Of a stretch of DNA of 64,000 nt, positions 55,337-63,114 are shown piece after piece. Both the position numbers and the translations under genes were made by a program. The stretch comes from Fontibacillus panacisegetis (GTDB taxonomy: Bacteria > Bacillota > Bacilli > Paenibacillales > Paenibacillaceae), in NCBI RefSeq assembly GCF_900102215.1, contig NZ_FNBG01000020.1, positions 1 to 64,000 of the forward strand, given 5' to 3'. Numbering within the stretch: the first letter of the stretch is position 1; each line of letters starts with the position of its first letter. The notes beneath the pieces were generated by a model, which saw only the letters and a list, made by a program, of their open reading frames with translations, did not search any database and was not told the DNA's origin.

Positions 55337-55591
55337 ATGTTGGAGATTAATATCGAAGATAAATTGAAAGAACTGTCTAACCTTGGGAATAAGTATAACT
55401 TAGTCATTAATAACCAAACTGAATTAATCCGTGATTTAGGTATTGATTCATTAACTATTGTTGCATTCATATCATTTTTGGAAGAGAACGGCATAATGGT
55501 ACCTGATGAAGATTTAAATGCAGAATATTTTTCAACAGTCGGTGCAGTCAAAGCTTATGTGGAGCATCGTAAAGATTCAAAAAAGGGGTGA
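55337..55591 (+). CDS. Acyl carrier protein 2
   Basis: The 84 aa protein has the phosphopantetheine attachment motif LGIDSLTIV (Ser38) with typical helix pattern. It lies between an AMP ligase and a PaaK-like ligase, either of which could load it. AAAGGAGAG precedes the ATG. Two different ligase systems next to two different carriers suggest that two distinct building blocks are activated. Confidence 0.9.
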   Translation: MLEINIEDKLKELSNLGNKYNLVINNQTELIRDLGIDSLTIVAFISFLEENGIMVPDEDLNAEYFSTVGAVKAYVEHRKDSKKG

Positions 55592-55599
55592 TTGATATT

Positions 55600-56763
55600 A
55601 TGAATACACTCGGCAAACTTGAAACATTATTTTCGTTTTTAAGAAGAAATAATCATTTCTATAGAGATTTGTTAAAAAAGATTGATGATGTTGAAACTGC
55701 GGCTGTTTTTGAAAAGCTGCCTATAATTTCGAAGAGTATTATACGAAATCAATATGATAATTATTTTTCAGAAGGTTGCGATGATGCAATTGAGGAATTG
55801 ACCAGTGGTTCAACTGGTGTGCCACTTCGCTGTCTCAAAACTATCTCGGAACGGATGACAGCAAGTATGAATATTTGGAAACAAAGAAAGAGAAGAGATC
55901 CAGAAGTTAGTTTTAATAACTTTATAAATTTATTTGGAGAACAGGTTTATAAAGAGATAGGTAATTTCATTGACACTAATGAAGAAACAATGACAGTGTT
56001 TTTAAAAGTTCTACTAAACAAAAAACCGAGGTGGATTTCAGCACCAATTTCAATTATTGAACAATATGCCCGTCTCATTGAGAGAGGAAAAGTTGAATAT
56101 CGTGAAAAATGTATCCATTTTATTGAATTTTTTGGGGAGTATGTAGACCCTGAGAAACGCAAGTATATTGAAAGCATTTTTAATTGCACAACGATTAACC
56201 ATTATGGAACGAAGGAAACTTGGTGCATTGCTTATGAATGCAACTGTGGAAATTTACATCTGCAGGATAATTTATTTATCTTGGAGCAGATCCCCACAAA
56301 CCTTTCATTAGATAATCCTAATATCGGAGAGTTAGTGGTTACTAGTCTTTTTAATAAACTAATGCCATTTGTTCGTTATAACCTGCAAGACCTTGGTACC
56401 ATTGAAACTAAAGGGTGCGATTGTGGAAGTAAGTCTCCAGTCATAACGCTGTATGGAGGAAGAACTGGAGATATACTAAAAGGGACGAATATGTTAGGTA
56501 ATAATTTATTCAACCGCATTCTCAATAGATTGATGAAGTGCAATCACGATGTCGTTGACGGGTTCAGAGTGGAACAGTACAGTCTAAATCATATTGTTAT
56601 ATTTATTGTCAAGGGACCGAATTATACACATCTATCGGAGCAATTATTACTAGCCTTTACCCGGTCAGAGTTGGGAAATAAGATACATATTGATCTTCGT
56701 TACGTGGATGAAATTCCAAGATTGCCATCAGGAAAAATAAAAAATTTCCATAGTTATATCTAG
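55600..56763 (+). CDS. PaaK-like adenylate-forming enzyme
   Basis: The 387 aa protein has ELTSGSTGVPLRC (about 67-79), HYGTKETW (about 202) and RYNLQDLG, the PaaK/CapK layout. Two CxCG motifs (CNCGNLHLQ and GCDCGSKSP) may bind a metal. PaaK relatives activate aryl acids or amino acids as CoA or carrier thioesters, and CapK-type members form amides in polysaccharide modification. It overlaps the preceding ACP gene; ATG 55600 is preferred to GTG 55588 on spacing from AAAGGGG. Confidence 0.8.
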   Translation: MNTLGKLETLFSFLRRNNHFYRDLLKKIDDVETAAVFEKLPIISKSIIRNQYDNYFSEGCDDAIEELTSGSTGVPLRCLKTISERMTASMNIWKQRKRRDPEVSFNNFINLFGEQVYKEIGNFIDTNEETMTVFLKVLLNKKPRWISAPISIIEQYARLIERGKVEYREKCIHFIEFFGEYVDPEKRKYIESIFNCTTINHYGTKETWCIAYECNCGNLHLQDNLFILEQIPTNLSLDNPNIGELVVTSLFNKLMPFVRYNLQDLGTIETKGCDCGSKSPVITLYGGRTGDILKGTNMLGNNLFNRILNRLMKCNHDVVDGFRVEQYSLNHIVIFIVKGPNYTHLSEQLLLAFTRSELGNKIHIDLRYVDEIPRLPSGKIKNFHSYI

Positions 56764-56779
56764 GAAAAAAGGAGGGGCC

Positions 56780-57844
56780 ATGCACGTTATAACCTCTGAG
56801 AATATAACGGATGCCTTTTATAAAATATTGAAGGCTACTTTCGATAACGGGACTCTATTGAATAGCTGGAAAGGGACAGTAAAAGAAATAAGTCCATTAC
56901 TTGTCAGTGTTAATCGCCCCAATGAAAGATGCTTAATCGTACCTAATCTTCTAAACAATACGATTGCATCAATTGCTGAGACTCTGTGGGTAATAGCAGG
57001 CAGGGATGATATGAAATTCTTAAAAAAGTATGTCCACAATGCAATGGATTTCAGTGATGACGGAATCACATGGAGAGCTGCATACGGGAAAAGATTAGTG
57101 AATTTCCATAGCATAAACCAGGTGGATAAAATATATGAAATAATTTCTAAAAAATATTCGAATCGAGGGCCTTTTACGATATACGATCCATTGCTGGATT
57201 TTAACAATCATACCAAGGATGTTCCTTGTACTTGTATGGGTGAGTTCAACGTAACTGACAATCAACTGGAAATGATTGTTATTATGCGATCCAGTGATCT
57301 TATTGCGGGTTTCTCAGCTGCTAATTATTTTGAATGGAGTTTTCTTCATGAGCTTATGGCAAATTGGTTAAATCTAGGCTTAGGGAAATTCCATATTATG
57401 ATTGGGAATATGGCTTTGTTTGAACGGCATTTTGGGAGGGCTAAAAGAATTATACAGACAAAAATAGAGAAGGATATATACACCTTCCCAAATATTTCAC
57501 AGATGCCTATCGATTTATCGAGGGATGATTTGTCTGAAGAATTAGGACTGTTTTTTGAAATTGAATCATCCTTTGATAATCTTTCTGACTATGAGACTCT
57601 TATAAATTTGAGTCTCAAGATTAAAAGTCGATTCTTACAACATGCTTTGAAAATTCTGTACTGTTATGAACTCTATAAAAAGTTTAGGTTTTCCGAGCTC
57701 ATAGAGCTCTTTGATTTGTTGGACAATGATGTATATAAGGCTGCAGCAGCAGATTATTTTATTAGGAAATCGTTTCACTCCAATATAAAGATGCAGCTTA
57801 TCGATCGCTGCTTTAATGAGGAATGGAGGAAGTATTATGCATAG
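56780..57844 (+). CDS. Thymidylate-synthase-like protein 1
   Basis: The 354 aa protein follows the TS fold along its core: ETLWVIAGRDDMKFL (TS ELLWFL region), WRAAYGKRL, nucleophile Cys150 in DVPCTCMGEF, then RSSDLIAGFSAANYFEWSFLHELMANWL and GNMALFERHF. By eye the TS Asn that selects uracil is not clearly kept, and the TS His-x-Tyr that binds deoxyribose reads Ala-x-Phe. A changed substrate, as in MilA-type CMP or PolB-type UMP enzymes, is therefore likely. It overlaps its paralogue by 8 bases. Confidence 0.82.
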   Translation: MHVITSENITDAFYKILKATFDNGTLLNSWKGTVKEISPLLVSVNRPNERCLIVPNLLNNTIASIAETLWVIAGRDDMKFLKKYVHNAMDFSDDGITWRAAYGKRLVNFHSINQVDKIYEIISKKYSNRGPFTIYDPLLDFNNHTKDVPCTCMGEFNVTDNQLEMIVIMRSSDLIAGFSAANYFEWSFLHELMANWLNLGLGKFHIMIGNMALFERHFGRAKRIIQTKIEKDIYTFPNISQMPIDLSRDDLSEELGLFFEIESSFDNLSDYETLINLSLKIKSRFLQHALKILYCYELYKKFRFSELIELFDLLDNDVYKAAAADYFIRKSFHSNIKMQLIDRCFNEEWRKYYA

Positions 57845-58868
57845 TATACGGGCAAAAAATATTACAGATGCCTTCTATAAGACATTAGAATGTATGAAAA
57901 TAAGTGGAAAAGAAATGGAAACGTGGAAGGGGAAGGTCATTGAGTTGAGTCCAGTTCTTATTGAAGTGGAACGTCCTAAAGAAAGATGCCTAGTTATTCC
58001 CAACAGATACAACAATATTGTTGCCACTATTGCAGAAACCATATGGGTAATAGGAGGTAGGGACGATCTGAAATATTTATTAAAATATTTACCGAGGGCT
58101 CATGAGTTTTCAGACGATGGCTCAACCTGGAGGGGGGCTTACGGAAAACGACTAACAAATTGGTATGGAGTTAATCAAGTTGAAGAAATCGTGAATTTAC
58201 TTAAACGGATTCCTTATACTGGGAGAGCTGTTATGACATTATTCGATCCTTTAATTGATTACGATAATCAAACTAAGGATATTCCATGCAATAACTGGAT
58301 TCAGTTTCTCTTACGAGATGGAAAATTGAATATGCACGTTGCATTAAGAGCCAACGATCTTATATGGGGTTTTTCCGGAATAAATATGTTTGAATGGACA
58401 GTACTCCAAGAAATGATTGCCGGTTGGCTTAATGTTGAAGTAGGTAAGTACTACCATTTTGTCGGTTCGATGAATATATTTGAACATCATTTTGAAAGAA
58501 TGGATAAAATGTTAGAAAATAGAATAAAAAGTGATATTTACCATAATTATCCCAACCTTAATCAGACCAAAGTGGATATAAAAGAAGATTCTTTCCAATA
58601 TCAGATCAAGAAATTTTTTGAGGTAGAAGAAGGTTTTTCAAACGCTGATGAGAATTCCATTGAGTCAATCCTCAAGCAGGTGAATGAACTCCAAAGTTCA
58701 TTTCTTCGTCAGTGCTTAAAGCTAATGCTTACCTTTTTGCTTTTTAAGAAGAATGAACATGCATTGGCAAAACGCGTTTTCGAAACTTCAGTAAATGACG
58801 ATTATAAATTTGCACTTGCGGATTTAATGTGCCGAAAGATTCCGGAGGTTTATGGTCCATCATGTTAA
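57837..58868 (+). CDS. Thymidylate-synthase-like protein 2
   Basis: The 343 aa protein is a clear paralogue of the upstream gene (shared AKNITDAFYKTLE start, AETIWVIGGRDDLKYL, WRGAYGKRL). It retains Cys151 in DIPCNNWIQF and RANDLIWGFSGINMFEWTVLQEMIAGWL, with GSMNIFEHHF where TS has GDTHLYSNH. ATG 57837 follows GGAGGA within the upstream gene. Two adjacent copies suggest a heterodimer (TS is an obligate dimer) or two consecutive one-carbon transfers. Confidence 0.82.
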   Translation: MHSIRAKNITDAFYKTLECMKISGKEMETWKGKVIELSPVLIEVERPKERCLVIPNRYNNIVATIAETIWVIGGRDDLKYLLKYLPRAHEFSDDGSTWRGAYGKRLTNWYGVNQVEEIVNLLKRIPYTGRAVMTLFDPLIDYDNQTKDIPCNNWIQFLLRDGKLNMHVALRANDLIWGFSGINMFEWTVLQEMIAGWLNVEVGKYYHFVGSMNIFEHHFERMDKMLENRIKSDIYHNYPNLNQTKVDIKEDSFQYQIKKFFEVEEGFSNADENSIESILKQVNELQSSFLRQCLKLMLTFLLFKKNEHALAKRVFETSVNDDYKFALADLMCRKIPEVYGPSC

Positions 58869-60622
58869 GAGAAAAAAAGGGCAGCAGACATTCTTTTTTA
58901 GATATGTATCTATGGTTGATGACTTATTATAGGCCATATTTATGGCATTTATTTTATATAATATTGTTAAGTATTGTAGTTGCCTGTGGAGAATTGGTTA
59001 TTCCTAAGACCATTAATTACTTTATTGATAACATACTAGGTCAAAAGGATAAACGTTTGTTTGCTATACTACTAGGTATAGTTATAGGAATATCTATACT
59101 ATCCTTAATTTCAATGATTTCCAGAAATAGAAAAGAAATATATATTAGGGAGAAAGTTTCGTTTGATTTGCAAGTGTCTATTTTATCGAAGGTTCGACAA
59201 TTAGGCTTCCCTTATTTTGAAAAAAATTCTATTGGGCACATTTTATCCATCGTGAATACGGATGTCTTTCAAATGCAAAGGCTATACAGTGTAAATATTC
59301 CAGATATGATCAAACAGATTATTATGATTATTTTTTCATGTTTACTTGCGATAAACATAAATATTGAGTTGAGTATAGTTATTGTATTTTGCATGAGTAT
59401 CTATTATATTTTTTCACCTATGATTTCCAAGAAGTTTGTTCAATACTCTCAAATTGCTAATAGTAAAAGAAAGGAATTTGATAAAAAAATTTATGAATCT
59501 ATCTCTATGTTGCCTGATTTAAAAGTAAATGTTGCCGAGCAGTGGGACAGAAAGTTATTTTTAATGAAACTGAAGGAATACGCTGATGCGATGAGGAAGT
59601 CGATCCTTTTTTCTTGTGTGCGCTTTTCTTTCCGGAAGTTTTGTATTGATTTTGGAATAATTGCAATTATGTTGTTTGGCTTTTGGATGTTTAAAAATTC
59701 TCGTATGGGTATTGCTGATATCGTTACCTACCTTCTTTACTATTCTTTGGCTATGAATGCAATAACCCAATTAATTACGAATATTAATCAGCAGCAGTTA
59801 TTATTGGTACAAGCACAAAATATTTATAACTTATATTGTAATACAGTTGTTGAAGTAGATGAACCGACACAACCGATATTTATGGATAAAGTGAAAGGGG
59901 AAATAACCTTCAACAATGTGAAGTTCCACTATGGGAATAAAACTGTAGTCCATGGCTTGAATTTTTGTATCAAACCAGGTGAACGAATAGCATTTGTTGG
60001 AAAGAGTGGAAGTGGGAAATCTACCATTTTAAAATTAATCGGAAGATTTTATGATCCGCAAGAAGGGGCAATATTTCTTGATGGTGTAAATATAAAAAAG
60101 TTGTCAACCGCTACTTTGAGGGAGCAGATAGGGTATGTTTTTCAAGAATCCTTTCTCTTTCAAACATCTATAAAAGAAAATATACGTTTTGGACGACCAG
60201 ATGCAACAGATGAGGAAGTGATCCATGCTGCAAAAGAAGCCTTTGCATATGATTTTATTCAGAGCCAACCAGAAGGGTTTGATACCCATTTAGGTGAACG
60301 GGGAAGAACTTTATCCGGGGGGCAGATTCAGCGGATTTGCATAGCGAGGATGATTCTGAAAAATCCGAATATTATTGTTTTGGATGAGGCTACGTCTACT
60401 CTTGATAATTATACTGAAACTGAAATCCAACTGGCTTTCAACCGTTTATTTAAGGGAAGAACAGTGATATGTGTGGCCCATCGTTTAGCAACTGTACGGG
60501 AGTTTGAACGCATATGTTTAATAGAAGACGGAGTAATTTTAGAAGAGGGGAGCTATGAGGATTTGATATCGTTGCATGGCAAATTCTATAGTTTAGTAGA
60601 AGGATCAAATGACAAGAAGTGA
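58862..60622 (+). CDS. ABC exporter half-transporter 1
   Basis: The 586 aa protein has an exporter-type six-helix domain (about 20-310) followed by an ATPase with Walker A GKSGSGKST, signature LSGGQIQR, Walker B IIVLDEATSTLD and H-loop VAHRLATV. The catalytic set is complete. ATG 58862 overlaps the TS-like gene stop by 7 bases, with GGAGGT upstream. It pairs with the next gene, probably as a heterodimer exporting the cluster product and giving self-protection. Confidence 0.92.
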   Translation: MLREKKGSRHSFLDMYLWLMTYYRPYLWHLFYIILLSIVVACGELVIPKTINYFIDNILGQKDKRLFAILLGIVIGISILSLISMISRNRKEIYIREKVSFDLQVSILSKVRQLGFPYFEKNSIGHILSIVNTDVFQMQRLYSVNIPDMIKQIIMIIFSCLLAININIELSIVIVFCMSIYYIFSPMISKKFVQYSQIANSKRKEFDKKIYESISMLPDLKVNVAEQWDRKLFLMKLKEYADAMRKSILFSCVRFSFRKFCIDFGIIAIMLFGFWMFKNSRMGIADIVTYLLYYSLAMNAITQLITNINQQQLLLVQAQNIYNLYCNTVVEVDEPTQPIFMDKVKGEITFNNVKFHYGNKTVVHGLNFCIKPGERIAFVGKSGSGKSTILKLIGRFYDPQEGAIFLDGVNIKKLSTATLREQIGYVFQESFLFQTSIKENIRFGRPDATDEEVIHAAKEAFAYDFIQSQPEGFDTHLGERGRTLSGGQIQRICIARMILKNPNIIVLDEATSTLDNYTETEIQLAFNRLFKGRTVICVAHRLATVREFERICLIEDGVILEEGSYEDLISLHGKFYSLVEGSNDKK

Positions 60623-60630
60623 GGATTAAT

Positions 60631-62379
60631 ATGAGAGGCATTAAATCAATTCTTTTTATGGTGAAAAACAAAAAACGATTGCTCATTATGATTCTTTTTT
60701 TGCTTGGTATGGAATCCATTGTATTAATCTACAATACTCAAGTTCAGAAGTATTTGATCGATGATGTTTTTTTAAAGCAGATGTTCGATAAGCTATATAT
60801 TTTATTATTGCTTTTATTTAGCTGTATCTTTTTGCACGCAATATTGAATTCCCTCATCCCGCAAGTGATGCAAAAATATAATTACGTCATTCAAAAAGAA
60901 CTGTCGAATGGGCTGCTTTCCGTATTATATGGATATACTATAGATGAATTAAGGGAAAAACAAACAGGTAATTACGTGAATTATTTTACGGGGGATATCC
61001 AAAATGCAGCTATATTTGTAAGTGATGATATACCAAAAGGTATTCAAAGCTTATTTTCTGTGATCATAGTATCGGTAGTTATTGCTTTTCTCAGTCCATT
61101 CTTAGTCGTAGCTGTAATTTTATTTAGTTTGCTAATTTATTTTGTGAGCAAGAAAATAGAACCTTCTATCAGTGAGAGTGCTGGTCGAGCTCAAGAAGCC
61201 AAAGCAAAAGTTATTAGTGTCATAGAGGAGGAAATTTCGGGAACACGAGAGATTATTGCTTTTAATAATAAAGAGTGGGAAAAAAAACGATTAATTTCAA
61301 TATTTTTTGACTATTTTAAACATACAACCAAAGAAGGGGACTTTCAAAACAAAGTCATTGTTAGAAGTGAACCGATAAGATGGGCTGTTATATGGATTTC
61401 ACTTGGCTACGGCGGAGTTTTAGCCATGCAAGGTAAAATATCTATAGGCTCTTTCGTTGTCTTATACCAATTTAGCCTCCAATTGATGAATGCTGTATTG
61501 TCATTTACACGCTTTATTACATCATCATGGAGTCAAATGCAACACATTAAAAGGTTAGAGTTTATTTATGATCATAATAAAAAATTCAATGAAAATACGG
61601 AAAATTTACCTAGTTCCTTTGATTCCATCAAGTTTCATAATGTTGATTTTACTTACAAAGGGGGGAAGGAGCCGGCTCTAAAGAGAATAAATTTAACCCT
61701 TCCTTTAGGAAGAAAGATTGCAATAGTAGGGGAAAGTGGAAGTGGGAAGTCAACCATATCAAAGTTGCTGATGCGTTTCTACGAACCGGATTCGGGTGAC
61801 ATTACGGTTAATGGCATAGTTATTCAAAAATTCAAAAATGATGATTGGTTTCGTCATATAGCTTTCGTAACTCAGGAGGCCTACCTATTTCCTAGTACAA
61901 TCCGTGAAAATCTATCCCTCGGTTCGGACTATTCCAATGAGGAATTAGAATACGCATGTAATTTAGCACAAATTCAAGAGTTCATTAATCAATTTAATCA
62001 AGGATTTGATACTGTAATAGGTGAGCATGGAAATACGTTATCAGGAGGGCAAAAACAGAGGATAATTCTTGCCCGATCATTGCTTCGCACTCCAGAGATA
62101 CTTGTTTTAGATGAGGCAACATCTGCTCTGGACTTGGAAACTGAACGCCTCGTGATGAGAGGAATTGATCTCGAAAGAAAAAATAAAACCACAATAGTGA
62201 TTGCACACCGCCTTTCAACAATAAAAAATGCCGATGTTATTTTTGTAATGCAACATGGCGATTTGGTGGAATATGGGGCGCACAATGAATTATTAAGAAA
62301 GAATGGTTATTACAGCAAATTAGTGGAAAAGGAATTGTTAAGCTCCTATACAAGAAGTAGGTTAGATACCCATATGTAG
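60631..62379 (+). CDS. ABC exporter half-transporter 2
   Basis: The 582 aa protein has the same organisation: membrane domain (about 15-305), Walker A GESGSGKST, signature LSGGQKQR, Walker B ILVLDEATSALD and H-loop IAHRLSTI. It starts 8 bases after the partner gene with GAGGA upstream. It is the last cluster gene; its 3' end overlaps the convergent AraC gene by 18 bases, leaving no room for an ordinary terminator between them. Confidence 0.92.
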   Translation: MRGIKSILFMVKNKKRLLIMILFLLGMESIVLIYNTQVQKYLIDDVFLKQMFDKLYILLLLLFSCIFLHAILNSLIPQVMQKYNYVIQKELSNGLLSVLYGYTIDELREKQTGNYVNYFTGDIQNAAIFVSDDIPKGIQSLFSVIIVSVVIAFLSPFLVVAVILFSLLIYFVSKKIEPSISESAGRAQEAKAKVISVIEEEISGTREIIAFNNKEWEKKRLISIFFDYFKHTTKEGDFQNKVIVRSEPIRWAVIWISLGYGGVLAMQGKISIGSFVVLYQFSLQLMNAVLSFTRFITSSWSQMQHIKRLEFIYDHNKKFNENTENLPSSFDSIKFHNVDFTYKGGKEPALKRINLTLPLGRKIAIVGESGSGKSTISKLLMRFYEPDSGDITVNGIVIQKFKNDDWFRHIAFVTQEAYLFPSTIRENLSLGSDYSNEELEYACNLAQIQEFINQFNQGFDTVIGEHGNTLSGGQKQRIILARSLLRTPEILVLDEATSALDLETERLVMRGIDLERKNKTTIVIAHRLSTIKNADVIFVMQHGDLVEYGAHNELLRKNGYYSKLVEKELLSSYTRSRLDTHM

Positions 62380-63114
62380 TCTCTGCTTATATTTCTTTGG
62401 TGTTGTATTATAGTATTTTCTAAATGTTGAAATAAAGTGTGATGGTGATGCATAACCAAGGCGTTCGGAAATTTCATTTACATGTAAATAAGTTTGCTCT
62501 AATAGTTCAGTTGCTTTAGTCATACGTAACATTTGAATGTGTTGCATGGGTGGAACACCAAAGACACTAGAATACATTTTGCAGAGGTATACAGGAGTAC
62601 ATGATAGCATGTCGGCTAATTGCTGTAAGGTCAACGGCAAATGATAGTTTTTCCGAATATAACGGTTAATTTTTATTAATCTATTATCTATTTTGTGACG
62701 ATTCATAGGGGATTGTCCGCTAGTTATCCAGTTAATATCATTCAGAAGATTAATTAGATTTAATTCATGTTTATGATTAAAATTAGATTCAATATGAATT
62801 AAATTAAAAATATCTGTAATATATCGGAGTTGTAATTGTTCAAGTTCATAGGACCGACAAATACAAATATTTTTGTTTGGTTTATTTTTTATGAAAAAAG
62901 TTAAAGATTGAATTGCTGCCACAGAAGTATTTTTATTTGTTAGTTTGAATGAATGACCAATAATGGTATCTCCGGGAAAAAGTATGTCTTTTGAAGAGGG
63001 AGTTTTCACTTCGACAGTATCAAGGGCGTATACTAACGAACTATTACATTTAAACTCAACAGTACACTGAGGCATAATGATTTCTTTTGTGCGGATGCTA
63101 AGAAATGTTAGCAT
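62362..63114 (-). CDS. AraC-family transcriptional regulator
   Basis: The product is about 250 aa. It has an N-terminal cupin-like sensing domain, a middle helical region and a C-terminal double helix-turn-helix (LTLQQLADMLSCTPVYLCKMYSSVFGVPPMQHIQMLRM, then EISERLGYASPSHFISTFRKYYNTTPKKY). It is convergent with, and overlaps, the cluster exporter gene, so it is the probable regulator of the cluster. The start is unsure: ATG 63114 is used; the frame is open to 63165 and an ATG at 63075 is also possible. Confidence 0.85.
   Translation of the reverse strand: MLTFLSIRTKEIIMPQCTVEFKCNSSLVYALDTVEVKTPSSKDILFPGDTIIGHSFKLTNKNTSVAAIQSLTFFIKNKPNKNICICRSYELEQLQLRYITDIFNLIHIESNFNHKHELNLINLLNDINWITSGQSPMNRHKIDNRLIKINRYIRKNYHLPLTLQQLADMLSCTPVYLCKMYSSVFGVPPMQHIQMLRMTKATELLEQTYLHVNEISERLGYASPSHFISTFRKYYNTTPKKYKQRLHMGI

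Noticed and set aside
56780..58868. Annotation of the pair as housekeeping thymidylate synthase (thyA)
   Set aside because: Two diverged tandem copies in a biosynthetic operon, with altered residues at positions that bind the dUMP sugar, argue against dTMP synthesis.
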